Assembly: GCA_964013895.1 (NCBI GenBank)
Contig: CAXGYF010000019.1
Coordinates: forward strand, 1-32,813
Source of the DNA: MedAcidi-G1 sp002713545
GTDB lineage: Bacteria; Actinomycetota; Acidimicrobiia; Acidimicrobiales; MedAcidi-G1
Length of the DNA: 32,813 bases
Direction: 5' to 3'
In this document: positions 1-8,464 of the stretch, in pieces
Position numbering within the stretch: the stretch's first letter is position 1
Layout: each line of letters begins with the position of its first letter
Made by a program: the position numbers and the translations under genes
Notes under the pieces: model-generated
What the model was told of the DNA's origin: nothing
The model's database searches: none
What the model saw: the letters and a program-made list of their open reading frames with translations, nothing else

Positions 1-2
1 CA

Positions 3-281
3 GCGTTTGTAGCTTCAATTGAAAATGGTGATGGAAAATTGTTGAATATAGGAACTGGAACTGAAACATCAATTCAGTATTTGTATGAAGAAATGGCAAT
101 TGCTTCTGGAATTGAAATCGACCCAGAAAGAGGAGAAGAAAGGGCAGGAGAGATAGAGCGCTCATCTCTGGACCCGTCATTAGCAGAAAAAATACTAGGT
201 TGGACGCCTCAAACAAGTCTTAGAGATGGAGTTCATTCCACCTTGGAATGGTTCAAATCGAAAAAAGAAGAAACCTCTTAA
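3..281 (+). CDS. NAD-dependent sugar-nucleotide epimerase/dehydratase, C-terminal fragment
   Basis: This is the 3' end of a gene that begins before the window; the frame is open from base 3 and stops at TAA 279-281. The fragment encodes about 92 residues. It carries the C-terminal block typical of extended short-chain dehydrogenases of the UDP-glucose 4-epimerase type: AFVASIENGDGKLLNIGTG followed by ETS and LY, and near the end LGWTPQTSLRDGVHSTLEWF, which matches the usual LGW.P...L.EGL..T..W. ending. The N-terminal Rossmann glycine motif and the catalytic Tyr-x-x-x-Lys lie outside, so the substrate cannot be told. A TTG at 39 could be mistaken for a start, but the family match continues upstream of it. 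Its stop shares the tetranucleotide TTAA with the stop of the convergent cofE. The nearby gmd and rmd suggest a sugar-nucleotide neighbourhood. Confidence 0.85.
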   Translation, partial: AFVASIENGDGKLLNIGTGTETSIQYLYEEMAIASGIEIDPERGEERAGEIERSSLDPSLAEKILGWTPQTSLRDGVHSTLEWFKSKKEETS

Positions 282-988
282 CGAAAAAGATCCTCTTCAG
301 GGCTCCTTACAACTTCACTTACAACACCCTTTTTACTACCAAGCCATTCAGGATTAACTCCACGGATAACTGCTACAGGGATTGCCTCCGCTTTCCCCAT
401 AACGATTTCGGCCGCTGAAGCTAGTTCGTCTACTAAGGCAACTTCGGTAACTTGCAATTCACGTCCCAGAGCGTCTTGGGTTCCGCGCAGGTCGATAATA
501 GGCGACAAACCAAAACATCCTATGGCGACATCTGTAACGCCTCTTCTCCAAGGACGACCAAAAGTATCACTGATTATCACTGCGACTCTCACCCCATGTT
601 TATGAAGGAGGGAATCGTGAATTCTTTTAGCTGACTTATCTGGAAATTTAGGCAAAAGAGCAGCTTGACCTGATTCCACATTGGATAAGTCAATACCTGC
701 ATTCGCACAAACGAAACCATGTTCAGTTTCACTAATAATTAAATCACCCCGCCTGCGGAGAATCCTCACAGACTCTTCTTCGACAATAGGCTTATGACCA
801 ATTTCGGGGTTTATCTCGACAAGGCGATTCTCAGCCTTGCTGACAATTTTTTGAGTTACGACTATAACGTCCCCATCTGCAAGATTAATTGAACTCGCTA
901 TCATCTCAGCCAGGTCGTCATTAGGAGCGACCTCAGGCATTCCTTTTACAGGAATCACATGAATACCATCGTTGCTGTAAGAATTCAT
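278..988 (-). CDS. cofE: Coenzyme F420-0:L-glutamate ligase (CofE domain only)
   Basis: The 236-residue product should add gamma-linked glutamates to F420-0 using GTP, the late step of coenzyme F420 synthesis in the cytoplasm. Family signatures are VIVVTQKIVSKAE (about 41-53), GFVCANAGIDLSN (about 91-103) and SDTFGRPWRRG followed by VTDVAIG (about 140-157). The length equals that of a stand-alone archaeal-type CofE. Mycobacterial FbiB is about 450 residues because a nitroreductase-like domain is fused to the C-terminus; that domain is absent here, and no such gene follows since the next gene downstream is convergent. The ATG at 986-988 overlaps the cofD stop by four bases (ATGA), so the pair is probably translationally coupled. 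The 3' end overlaps the convergent epimerase gene by four bases. The function is confident; the number of glutamates added cannot be read from sequence. Confidence 0.93.
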   Translation of the reverse strand: MNSYSNDGIHVIPVKGMPEVAPNDDLAEMIASSINLADGDVIVVTQKIVSKAENRLVEINPEIGHKPIVEEESVRILRRRGDLIISETEHGFVCANAGIDLSNVESGQAALLPKFPDKSAKRIHDSLLHKHGVRVAVIISDTFGRPWRRGVTDVAIGCFGLSPIIDLRGTQDALGRELQVTEVALVDELASAAEIVMGKAEAIPVAVIRGVNPEWLGSKKGVVSEVVRSPEEDLFR

Positions 989-1914
989 CTTTTCAATCCT
1001 AAAAGAGTCGAAGCAAGAGAAGCAGCTATTTGAGAATCAGTCATTACTGTTTCAGTTGTCACGCAGTTGATTCCCAGCGATTCAATAGCCTTTGCGCTGT
1101 CAAAATCTGCTGTATCAATGACCAAAGTGCTAATCCAATCTTGGTAGTATCGCGCCACCCCTTCAACGGATGCTTCATGCCCGAGTTCATTAAGAAGGCG
1201 ATCAGCAGGACCTTTAAGAGCAGCGCCCGCAACTATAGGAGAGACAGCAACGACATCTTCCTTCCTTGCCTTTACAGCATCAGAAATTTGAGTGATGGAA
1301 AAAATAGGAGCAATAGAAACAATTGGATTTGAAGGTGCAATTATTACGATTTCTGCATTCTCTATTACATCGACAACCCCTGAGGCGGCTTTTGCTTCTG
1401 CGGAACCTTTGAAACGCACCGACGAGACAGATACGTCATGATGGTGCTTCACAAAGTATTCTTGAAATGAAATTTCATCGTCGCTTTCAAGCAAAGTAAC
1501 CATTGTTTCGAGCCGATCTTCGGTCATGGGAAGAAGATTTACAGAAATACCCATAGCGGAAGTAATCTCAGCAGTTATTTGTTTTAATCCCGCTCCTTCA
1601 GACAGCCGGTCAGTTCTATACAGATGAGTTGCTAAATCTCTGTCACCAAGATTGAACCAAGTTTTACCACCAAGTTTTTCAAGTGATTCCATCGCCAGCC
1701 AAGTTTCCCCTTTGAGCCCCCAGCCAGTTTCAACATTATTGACGCCTGCCAATGTGTAAGTAACAGTGTCTATATCGGGACAAATGTAAAGTCCGTGCAT
1801 TATCGCGTCATCGCCAGTATTCACTATTGCGGTAATTTCTTCAGCGGGCACGACATCTTTAAGGCCATCGAGAAGCCTAGCGGCACCAACCCCCCCAGCG
1901 AGAACGCATATCAA
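985..1914 (-). CDS. cofD: 2-phospho-L-lactate transferase (CofD/FbiA)
   Basis: The 309-residue protein should transfer the phospholactyl (or phosphoenolpyruvyl) group from its guanosine-diphosphate carrier to the deazaflavin Fo, giving F420-0 or its dehydro form. It starts with the family's N-terminal loop VLAGGVGAARLLDGL (about 4-18), then IVNTGDD (about 30-36) and YICPDIDTVTYTLAG (about 43-57); IIAPSNPIVSIAPI occurs later, also conserved. The start is a TTG (complement of 1912-1914) that overlaps the gmd stop as TTGA; an ATG two bases further in is out of frame, and the family match begins immediately after the TTG, so this start is likely. It is followed by cofE with an ATGA overlap. The enzyme making the activated phospholactate (CofC/FbiD) and the Fo synthases are not in the window. 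Confidence 0.93.
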   Translation of the reverse strand: MICVLAGGVGAARLLDGLKDVVPAEEITAIVNTGDDAIMHGLYICPDIDTVTYTLAGVNNVETGWGLKGETWLAMESLEKLGGKTWFNLGDRDLATHLYRTDRLSEGAGLKQITAEITSAMGISVNLLPMTEDRLETMVTLLESDDEISFQEYFVKHHHDVSVSSVRFKGSAEAKAASGVVDVIENAEIVIIAPSNPIVSIAPIFSITQISDAVKARKEDVVAVSPIVAGAALKGPADRLLNELGHEASVEGVARYYQDWISTLVIDTADFDSAKAIESLGINCVTTETVMTDSQIAASLASTLLGLKR

Positions 1915-2891
1915 TGTAAACCCTCTAAACGACCTTCAAGAAGAGCCATATCAGCATCAACCATCATTTTTACAAGATCTCCAAAACCTACTTTTGGTTT
2001 CCAACCGAGAATCTCATCAGCTTTACTGGCATCGCCAACTAGGAGGTCGACTTCGGCAGGTCTAATAAGTTTTTCATCTACTTTCACATAATCCTCCCAA
2101 TCAAGATTCAGATGCGAAAAAGCCACTTCACAGAATTCTTTAACTGAATGGGTTTCACCGGTGCAAACGACATAATCACCAGCAGCATCTTGTTGGAGCA
2201 TTTTCCACATTGCTTCAACGTAATCGCCTGCAAAACCCCAATCTCGTTTTGCATCTAGGTTCCCAAGATGGAGTTGATCAGTTTGACCTAAAGCAATCTG
2301 TGCAGCAGTATGGCTTATTTTTCTGGTAACGAACTCCAAGCCTCGGCGAGGGCTTTCATGGTTGAATAACATCCCTGAACTGGCGTGAAGGTCATAACTT
2401 TCACGATAATTAACCGTTATCCAGTGGCCGTAGACTTTTGCGACGCCGTAAGGACTTCTTGGGTGGAAAGGAGTCGACTCTTTTTGTGGAACTTCTGCAA
2501 CCTTGCCGAACATCTCCGATGAACTCGCCTGATAAAAACGTATTGAAGGGTCAGTAAGTCTTATGGCGTCAAGCATTCTAGTAACACCTAACGCTGTGGT
2601 CTCACCTGTAAGAACAGGTTGCGAAAAAGAAGTTTGAACAAATGATTGAGCGGCCAGATTGTAAACTTCTGAAGGCTCAAAAAGCTTTAAAGCCTCAACT
2701 ATGGACAGTTGATCTAAAAGATCACCTGAAATAAATTCGACCTGGTCCATCAAATGAGAAATACGTTCGAAGTTAACTGTTGAACTTCGCCGGACCATTC
2801 CAGCCACTTCATACCCTTTGTTCAATAGCAGTTCAGCAAGATAGGAACCATCTTGTCCTGTTATCCCAGTTATGAAAGCACGTTTAGACAT
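1911..2891 (-). CDS. gmd: GDP-mannose 4,6-dehydratase
   Basis: The 326-residue enzyme converts GDP-D-mannose to GDP-4-keto-6-deoxy-D-mannose with bound NADP. The N-terminal Rossmann motif is GITGQDGSYLAELLL (about 9-23), followed by the cofactor-binding MVRRSST (about 32-38). The catalytic region has SSSEMFGKV (about 123-131) and SPYGVAKVYGHW with Tyr148 and Lys152. Further family blocks are MLFNHESPRRG, and LGNLDAKRDWGFAGDYVEAMW. The length is slightly short of the usual 340-370 residues, but both ends align. The ATG at the complement of 2889-2891 lies four bases after the rmd stop. Order rmd-gmd-cofD-cofE with overlaps or tiny gaps indicates one transcript. With the neighbouring reductase the expected product is GDP-D-rhamnose. 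Confidence 0.95.
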   Translation of the reverse strand: MSKRAFITGITGQDGSYLAELLLNKGYEVAGMVRRSSTVNFERISHLMDQVEFISGDLLDQLSIVEALKLFEPSEVYNLAAQSFVQTSFSQPVLTGETTALGVTRMLDAIRLTDPSIRFYQASSSEMFGKVAEVPQKESTPFHPRSPYGVAKVYGHWITVNYRESYDLHASSGMLFNHESPRRGLEFVTRKISHTAAQIALGQTDQLHLGNLDAKRDWGFAGDYVEAMWKMLQQDAAGDYVVCTGETHSVKEFCEVAFSHLNLDWEDYVKVDEKLIRPAEVDLLVGDASKADEILGWKPKVGFGDLVKMMVDADMALLEGRLEGLH

Positions 2892-2895
2892 AGCT

Positions 2896-3816
2896 CTAGT
2901 CTGCCTTCTGTTCTATAAGAACTTGCGCTCGCCAGTATTCAATAAGGTCCCTAAGAGTTTCTTCTAGAGGGTAAATGGGCGCCCATTGGGTGGTTTTGGC
3001 CAGTTTGGAAAAATCCCCGAAAAGTTCGGGAATCTCAACAGGTCTGAAGAGTCTTTCGTCGACTTCAAGTGTCATTTTGTATTTCGCCATTCCGATAATT
3101 CTTTCAGCTATTTCCTGCACAGAGACAGCAGATCCAGAACAGACGTTATAGACCTCTCCATTTTCGCCAGAAAGTGAAAGCAGTCTGTAAGCCGCAACGA
3201 CGTCTCTGACATCGGTAAAGTCACGTTTGGCTTCCAAGTTCCCAATTTTTACTACTTTTTCACCCGACAACTCATTCTTTGCAACACGACAAGCTATAGC
3301 AGCACTAACAAAATTTTTACTTTGTCCCGGCCCTATATGGTTGAAAGCTCTTGCTCTAATAACATGCTGGCCGTATCCATCATGTGCTTGCAAGGAAAAT
3401 AATTCAGCAGCGGCCTTAGAAACTGCATAAGGAGAAACGGGTTTTAAAGCTTCATCTTCGGTAATGGGAAGTTCTTGAGGGTTGACCGAACCATAAACAT
3501 CAGCACTGGTTACGGTGATAATTTTTTGAACATTTGATTCTCTCGCCGCAGTTAAGACATTAATAGTTCCCTCCACATTACTTTTAAATGTTTTGTAAGG
3601 GTCTTCCCAAGAGGCGGCGACATCGGCTTGCCCAGCAAGATGGAATACAACTTCTGGCTCAATTCTTTCAAACAGTTCAGTAAAGCCTTTTAAATCAAGC
3701 AAGTCGGGACCGCCGGAAGAAATGTCCGTTCCGGAGACTTCATCACCTTTATCTTCTAAATGCTTAATTAAGTATCGGCCTACGAAACCCGCTGACCCCG
3801 TAACTAGTGCTTTCAT
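2896..3816 (-). CDS. rmd: GDP-4-keto-6-deoxy-D-mannose reductase
   Basis: This 306-residue extended short-chain dehydrogenase should reduce the 4-keto group of the Gmd product to give GDP-D-rhamnose. It has the Rossmann motif VTGSAGFVGRYL (about 5-16), the SADVYG block (about 104-109), the catalytic pair Tyr130/Lys134 in SPYAVSKAAAE, then RAFNHIGPGQ, IGNLEAKRDFTDVRDVV and the closing RPVEIPELFGD...LEETLRDLIEYWR, which is characteristic of Rmd rather than of GDP-fucose synthase or general epimerases. It is the first gene of the minus-strand unit; a candidate promoter lies in the 83-base divergent gap upstream. An alternative identity as another GDP-hexose reductase cannot be fully excluded, but adjacency to gmd supports Rmd. 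Confidence 0.88.
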   Translation of the reverse strand: MKALVTGSAGFVGRYLIKHLEDKGDEVSGTDISSGGPDLLDLKGFTELFERIEPEVVFHLAGQADVAASWEDPYKTFKSNVEGTINVLTAARESNVQKIITVTSADVYGSVNPQELPITEDEALKPVSPYAVSKAAAELFSLQAHDGYGQHVIRARAFNHIGPGQSKNFVSAAIACRVAKNELSGEKVVKIGNLEAKRDFTDVRDVVAAYRLLSLSGENGEVYNVCSGSAVSVQEIAERIIGMAKYKMTLEVDERLFRPVEIPELFGDFSKLAKTTQWAPIYPLEETLRDLIEYWRAQVLIEQKAD

Positions 3817-3851
3817 AGATTTAAGTTGCCTTCATTCTTCCTTAATATCGA

Positions 3852-3879
3852 ACCTTAGAGGCACATAGGCAAGTAACAA
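3852..3879 (-). promoter_or_regulatory. Candidate promoter for rmd-gmd-cofD-cofE
   Basis: Read on the minus strand, a TTGTTA hexamer (complement of 3874-3879) is followed after 16 bases by TAAGGT (complement of 3852-3857), leaving a leader of about 30 bases before the rmd ATG. The match to the vegetative consensus is partial (TTG..A and TA...T), so this is a weak call. The same 83-base gap must also hold the promoter of the plus-strand glycosyltransferase gene. Confidence 0.3.
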
Positions 3880-3899
3880 CCCTTCGACAGAACTATGGT

Positions 3900-6800
3900 T
3901 TGTTAAACGTGGAAAAGAACGAAAAAGAAAATCTGAGCGGTGCATTAGAACCAATGGTGAAAGCCGTCCTTGTGGCTGACGAAAGAACACCGTGGTTAGA
4001 AGAAGTTATCGCTGGATTAGCGGCTCAAGATTATAAGAAAATCGAATTCTTACTAGTTCTAACGGGTAAGGAAGAAGTAAATGCAGATGTTGACGATTTA
4101 ATAAAAAGAGTCTTTCCAGATTCAAAAATAATCCGAACTGCAAGCACAACTAACTATCCGTTATTAGCGAATCTTGTCTTGCGGGACGACCTAAAAGAAT
4201 CTAGAGAAAACTTTTTTTTATTTTTGAAAGATGACGTGATTCTTGATGCAACTTGCGTCAGACGAATGGTTGAATTGGCAGTTGAAAGTAACGCAGGAAT
4301 AGTAGGGCCAAAAGTATTAGATCGAGAAAATCCAAGTCAGCTTGAAGACATGGGGTCGATGCTAGACAATTTTTATTCACCGGTTGGACGATCTGAAAAA
4401 GGTGAAAATGACCAGGGTCAGCATGATGGGAAAGAGATTATGGCTGCACCAGAAGCAGCAATGTTAATCAGGGCTGATTTATTTAGAGCGCTTGAAGGAT
4501 ACGACATAGAAATAAACTCACCCGATAATAATGTTGAGATTTGTCTACGGTCCCATTTGGTCGGAGCAAAAATAGTTTTAGCTTCTAATTCAGTAGCTAC
4601 CCGATTTAAAAGCCAGTCACAATTTGCGAAGAAAAATATTGATGTTCTGAGGCCCAGACATAGATTAAGAATGTCTCTAGCTAGTAATTTCGGTGCCTCT
4701 CTTATCCGTAGCATTTTTGAATCTTTTCTTATAACAGCTTCGGGAGTTGTATACGGTCTGGTTACTGGAAGGTTTTCTCTTACATGGGGTCACATATCTT
4801 CTTTCTGGTGGAATCTGAAGCGTCTAGAATCTCTTAACTCTATTAGAGGCAGGATTAGAAAAAATTATTCCGCTCACACTAGAAACATGGGTTCCTTGGA
4901 ACCTCAGCAGCATTCTTTTAGACGTGCAGTTATCGGACAAGCTCCTTCGGGGACCGGTTCTGAAGCATTAACTCGAATTAGATTTCATCAATTATGGGCA
5001 GCGCTTCTCGGGCCAGGTGGCATCGCTCTTCTGATAGCAGGAGTAATTTTGGGTTTTGGATCGCGTCGCCTACTTTCGGGGGGTTTGCCTTTAATTGGTA
5101 GATTTCAATCGTTACCGGCTGATCCGTTAGATCTTTTTAGGTCATGGTGGTATGGGTGGCGTTCAACTGCTACTGGTTTAGAGACGGTGGGACCAGATGG
5201 ATTGTCGGCACTGGGAGTGTTATTAGCGATACTGCCAGGTGATGACCAACTTTTATGGTCTTGGATGGTTGTCGCTGCTATTCCCATTGGTGCAATTGGT
5301 GTCTGGCGGTTAGTGAGACCAATTGGCGGCGGCAGGTCGCGAGCTGTTGCATTCCTTGTGTATCTTTCAGTTCCTTTGCCCTACGATGCTTTGAGGGAGG
5401 GGCGCCTGACTCCTTTAGCCATATACGCTTTATTGCCTTGGCTGGCTAAACGTATGGCTGTTTCTCAAGGGGTTTCGCCTTATGGATCGATAGGCGGTCA
5501 ACCAGGACCAGGAATAAAAGAACGATCGCTGCTAACGAACGGATTGCTTACGGGGTTACTTTTAGCCCTAGGAATAGCACTCGACCCAGTATTTTTAATA
5601 CCATTTTTAACGATATTCCTAGGTCTTTTTGCCGGCAGCCTCCTGTCTGGCAAAACAATCGGAATTAATAGGCTATTAAAGTCATTTTACTTATCTATAG
5701 GTGTGGCATCATTATTACACTTCCCGCTAATAATTGATCTCTTGACTGGGCGGTCGGCAAGCTCACTAATCGGATTTGAAGCTTGGCGGAAAGGCACACT
5801 TGGCCCTTCTGGCATTTTTAATTTAGATACAGGGAGTTTTACAAACAGTTCATTTACATGGACGCTCCTTATTGTTGCAGTGTTCGCATTGGTGTTTGGC
5901 AAGGAAAAACATCTTTTTCTTGGTGTCCGGTCGTGGCTGATAATCATTTTTGGATTTTTTGCAGTGTGGTTCGCTGATCAAGGTTGGTGGCCCGGAAGAA
6001 CTCCGGAGGAAGAAACACTTTTTGTTCCCGTAGCTGTTGGATTAGCTTGGGCATCTGCGATAGCAACGGCGGGCATGGGTAGTGATTTAGCAGACCCGAA
6101 CCCAAAGAAACTTTATTTACGTCGGATTTCGATTGGTATAGCAGCATTATCATTAGGCGTCAGTGCTTTACCTGTTCTTTCAGGGTCTTTAGATGGTTCT
6201 TGGGGGGCACCACGGAAAGAACTTTCTTCAGTTCTATCTTTTGTAGTGGATGAGAGTCCTAAAAAAGGTGAATTTAGTAGGGGGGGAGAGAACCGTATTG
6301 TTTGGTTAGGTGAGCCGTCTATTTTGCCCGCAACAGCATCGGTATTCACGGAAGGTGTTGGAGTGGCTATTACTGACGGTCTTCCAGATATTACGGATCA
6401 ATGGTCCTACCAACTTGGCGAGAACCAGGGTGCATTGGAAATTCGAAAAGGAATTGCAAAGGCTATTGCAGGAGATACAAATCGATTAGGTGAAATTTTA
6501 GGGAAGTGGGGAGTGAAACATTTAATTCTTGTGGAAGGTCTAGCCCCGGTTCCCTATGAAGAAAGAAGATTTTATTTACCCAGTTTCTATGAGGCGGCTC
6601 TCACCAGGCAGCTTGACCTTGCCCGTACTGAAGGTCTAAATAGCGCAGTGACAATTTTTGAGAATACAGCTCATGAAGCAGTTCATGCAGTTGTAAGAGA
6701 CAGTAATAGAAAGGTTGTCCCAGCAGAAGTTGCAAGAATAAGTTGGGATGAGTATCTGGTATCTAGTAACGCTGACGGCGCGTTTCGTTGGATGCTTGAA

Positions 6801-7034
6801 CCGGTGGGAAGTTGGAAACTTTATGATGATGGAGTCGAAAATCTCACATTGAGAGCAGGGGATGAAAGAGGAGTGTCTACTAGAAGATCAGTTAGAGTTG
6901 CTTCTGAATCGACTTCTCTTTTGCAGTTAGATGGCACAGCATCGAAAGCTAGACACCGCTTACAAATAGCCCTATTGGTTATCCTTCTTCTGGTTACCAA
7001 TTGGTCTCGTTTGCGATCAGAAGAAGGCGAGTAA
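3900..7034 (+). CDS. Large polytopic membrane protein with N-terminal GT2-like glycosyltransferase domain
   Basis: The 1044-residue product has an N-terminal GT-A/GT2-like domain (about 19-240: MVKAVLVADERTPWLEEVI, FLFLKDDVIL, AAMLIRADLF), followed by a hydrophobic region from about 265 to 775 with roughly ten to twelve predicted membrane spans. A mostly soluble, probably extracytoplasmic segment follows, and a last span lies near 1020-1037 (LQIALLVILLLVTNW). This architecture is known among actinobacterial envelope glycosyltransferases. The usual ED.D motif of GT2 enzymes reads NNVE here (210-213), so catalysis by this domain is uncertain. The start is unclear: TTG 3900, GTG 3909 (nine bases after TATGGT) and ATG 3954, where homology begins, are all possible. 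The stop overlaps the next gene as TAATG. Substrate unknown; donors could be nucleotide or lipid-linked sugars. Confidence 0.8.
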   Translation: MLNVEKNEKENLSGALEPMVKAVLVADERTPWLEEVIAGLAAQDYKKIEFLLVLTGKEEVNADVDDLIKRVFPDSKIIRTASTTNYPLLANLVLRDDLKESRENFFLFLKDDVILDATCVRRMVELAVESNAGIVGPKVLDRENPSQLEDMGSMLDNFYSPVGRSEKGENDQGQHDGKEIMAAPEAAMLIRADLFRALEGYDIEINSPDNNVEICLRSHLVGAKIVLASNSVATRFKSQSQFAKKNIDVLRPRHRLRMSLASNFGASLIRSIFESFLITASGVVYGLVTGRFSLTWGHISSFWWNLKRLESLNSIRGRIRKNYSAHTRNMGSLEPQQHSFRRAVIGQAPSGTGSEALTRIRFHQLWAALLGPGGIALLIAGVILGFGSRRLLSGGLPLIGRFQSLPADPLDLFRSWWYGWRSTATGLETVGPDGLSALGVLLAILPGDDQLLWSWMVVAAIPIGAIGVWRLVRPIGGGRSRAVAFLVYLSVPLPYDALREGRLTPLAIYALLPWLAKRMAVSQGVSPYGSIGGQPGPGIKERSLLTNGLLTGLLLALGIALDPVFLIPFLTIFLGLFAGSLLSGKTIGINRLLKSFYLSIGVASLLHFPLIIDLLTGRSASSLIGFEAWRKGTLGPSGIFNLDTGSFTNSSFTWTLLIVAVFALVFGKEKHLFLGVRSWLIIIFGFFAVWFADQGWWPGRTPEEETLFVPVAVGLAWASAIATAGMGSDLADPNPKKLYLRRISIGIAALSLGVSALPVLSGSLDGSWGAPRKELSSVLSFVVDESPKKGEFSRGGENRIVWLGEPSILPATASVFTEGVGVAITDGLPDITDQWSYQLGENQGALEIRKGIAKAIAGDTNRLGEILGKWGVKHLILVEGLAPVPYEERRFYLPSFYEAALTRQLDLARTEGLNSAVTIFENTAHEAVHAVVRDSNRKVVPAEVARISWDEYLVSSNADGAFRWMLEPVGSWKLYDDGVENLTLRAGDERGVSTRRSVRVASESTSLLQLDGTASKARHRLQIALLVILLLVTNWSRLRSEEGE

Positions 7035-8464
7035 TGAACACATTTCGTTTACCTGCCTTTTTCTTGATGAGCGTTCTTTTAGTCGCGGTATTTGTTTTTT
7101 CAATTGAAAGTGATGATGGTATTGAGGGAATTCCATTACCTGTTTTTCCGGTGGAAGTTTCAACAGTTGATGAATCTGGCGATCTTTGGTTTTGTATTGG
7201 ACCTACTGGAGAATTAGAAGGAATCGCTGAAAGAACAATAACTCTTACAAGTTTTTCTGATGCAGACGCTTTTGGTCGTGTCACCATTGCAGATGATTTG
7301 GGTAATGACATAGAAAGAGAGATACTTCTGGGAGCTAAACAAAGTTTCGATATCAAACCTGAACAATCCGTCCCAGGTGCAAAATGGGCGGCTGTAACAA
7401 TCGAAATTCCCAGCGGAGGGGTTCTAGTCAAACAAAATATAATCGGGAACGGGTTAAATTCAGAACCTTGTATCACCACCACTTCCGATTCTTGGTATTT
7501 GCCGTGGTCTTCTACATTGCGACCAGATAATGAAGCATCTTTACTTTTTTATAATCCTTTTCAAGCACCTGCCGTTGCAGATTTGCATTTCGTTGGTGAC
7601 ATTGGACGTCGTGAAACTTTGGATTCTCAAGGTGTCGTTATACCCAGTCGTTCTTTAGTGATCTTTGACATTACGAGTCGAATACCAGATTCATCGGTAG
7701 TGTCCGCAACAGTTGATGTCAGAGTGGGGCAGTTAGTTGTTGCTCGCATGCAAATGGCAGAAGAAGGAAATCAAAAAGGTTTAGATTTGGTTTACGGTTC
7801 AAACAGGGCAGCGGACAGGGTTTTTCTTACTGGCTATGAACAGGGAACAAAGGGCAGTGAACTTATTTCAATTCTCAACCCCAATAACGAACTAGTAGAA
7901 GTGGAGGTTAGTTTTTTTGGCACTGGTGGACAGATTGCACAACCCAGAAAATTAGAATTAAGGGCCCTTCAACGTCAGGTTTTGGAATTAGAAACCTTTG
8001 AGAGTATGAACGCTACTTATGCGGTGGAGGTTAAATCTTTTGATGGAGAACCCGTAGCGGCTTCCTTTATTTCGTTAGCAGGTAAAAGTTCGGATGAAGA
8101 GTCGTTAGACGTCGGATTAGCCGTACAGAATGGGGTTGATTTAGCTGCGCGAAACTGGAAGTTGTTATTTGAAAGTCGTTCTTTCGAAAATGGTTATATA
8201 TCTGTTTTTAATCCCAGTTCGAGAAATATAGCTTCTATTAAATTTTCTAATCAAGAGTCGGTATTGCCGTTGGGAATGCCTGACGAAATTGAACTTGATG
8301 GCTTAGAGAGTGTTTCATTTTCAATAATGGACAGCTCTATAAAAACTTTAGATATTGATTCGACTTCACCAGTTTTGGCCAGTGTGTTAGGTAGTAACTC
8401 TTCTGGGTTTTATTTAGAAACTGGTATCGCGGTTTCTAAAACTTCACAGATTCCATTGCCTTAA
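7034..8464 (+). CDS. DUF5719 family secreted or membrane-anchored protein
   Basis: The likely product is 476 residues, starting at ATG 7034, which overlaps the preceding stop (TAATG) and has a purine-rich AAGAAGGCGAG just upstream; an in-frame start at 7001 would add 11 residues inside the upstream gene. The N-terminus is a signal peptide or anchor (MNTFRLPAFFLMSVLLVAVF). The rest looks like repeated beta-rich modules with recurring N-P or L-N-P turns (LLFYNPFQAPAVADLHF, ISILNPNNELVEVEV, ISVFNPSSRNIASIKF), the pattern of DUF5719. In actinobacteria such genes commonly sit close to the large glycosyltransferase and manB, as here. No enzymatic motif is seen; a structural or accessory role outside the membrane is inference. 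It ends in TTAA shared with the convergent thioredoxin gene. Confidence 0.75.
   Translation: MNTFRLPAFFLMSVLLVAVFVFSIESDDGIEGIPLPVFPVEVSTVDESGDLWFCIGPTGELEGIAERTITLTSFSDADAFGRVTIADDLGNDIEREILLGAKQSFDIKPEQSVPGAKWAAVTIEIPSGGVLVKQNIIGNGLNSEPCITTTSDSWYLPWSSTLRPDNEASLLFYNPFQAPAVADLHFVGDIGRRETLDSQGVVIPSRSLVIFDITSRIPDSSVVSATVDVRVGQLVVARMQMAEEGNQKGLDLVYGSNRAADRVFLTGYEQGTKGSELISILNPNNELVEVEVSFFGTGGQIAQPRKLELRALQRQVLELETFESMNATYAVEVKSFDGEPVAASFISLAGKSSDEESLDVGLAVQNGVDLAARNWKLLFESRSFENGYISVFNPSSRNIASIKFSNQESVLPLGMPDEIELDGLESVSFSIMDSSIKTLDIDSTSPVLASVLGSNSSGFYLETGIAVSKTSQIPLP

Noticed and set aside
7001..7033. In-frame start at 7001 for the DUF5719 protein
   Set aside because: It lies within the upstream gene and would put Arg-rich residues before the signal peptide; ATG 7034 has a purine-rich site and a TAATG overlap.
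6994..7482. 162-residue open frame antisense to the start of the DUF5719 gene
   Set aside because: It has no recognisable motif, would overlap two well-supported plus-strand genes, and its composition is that of a reversed coding strand.
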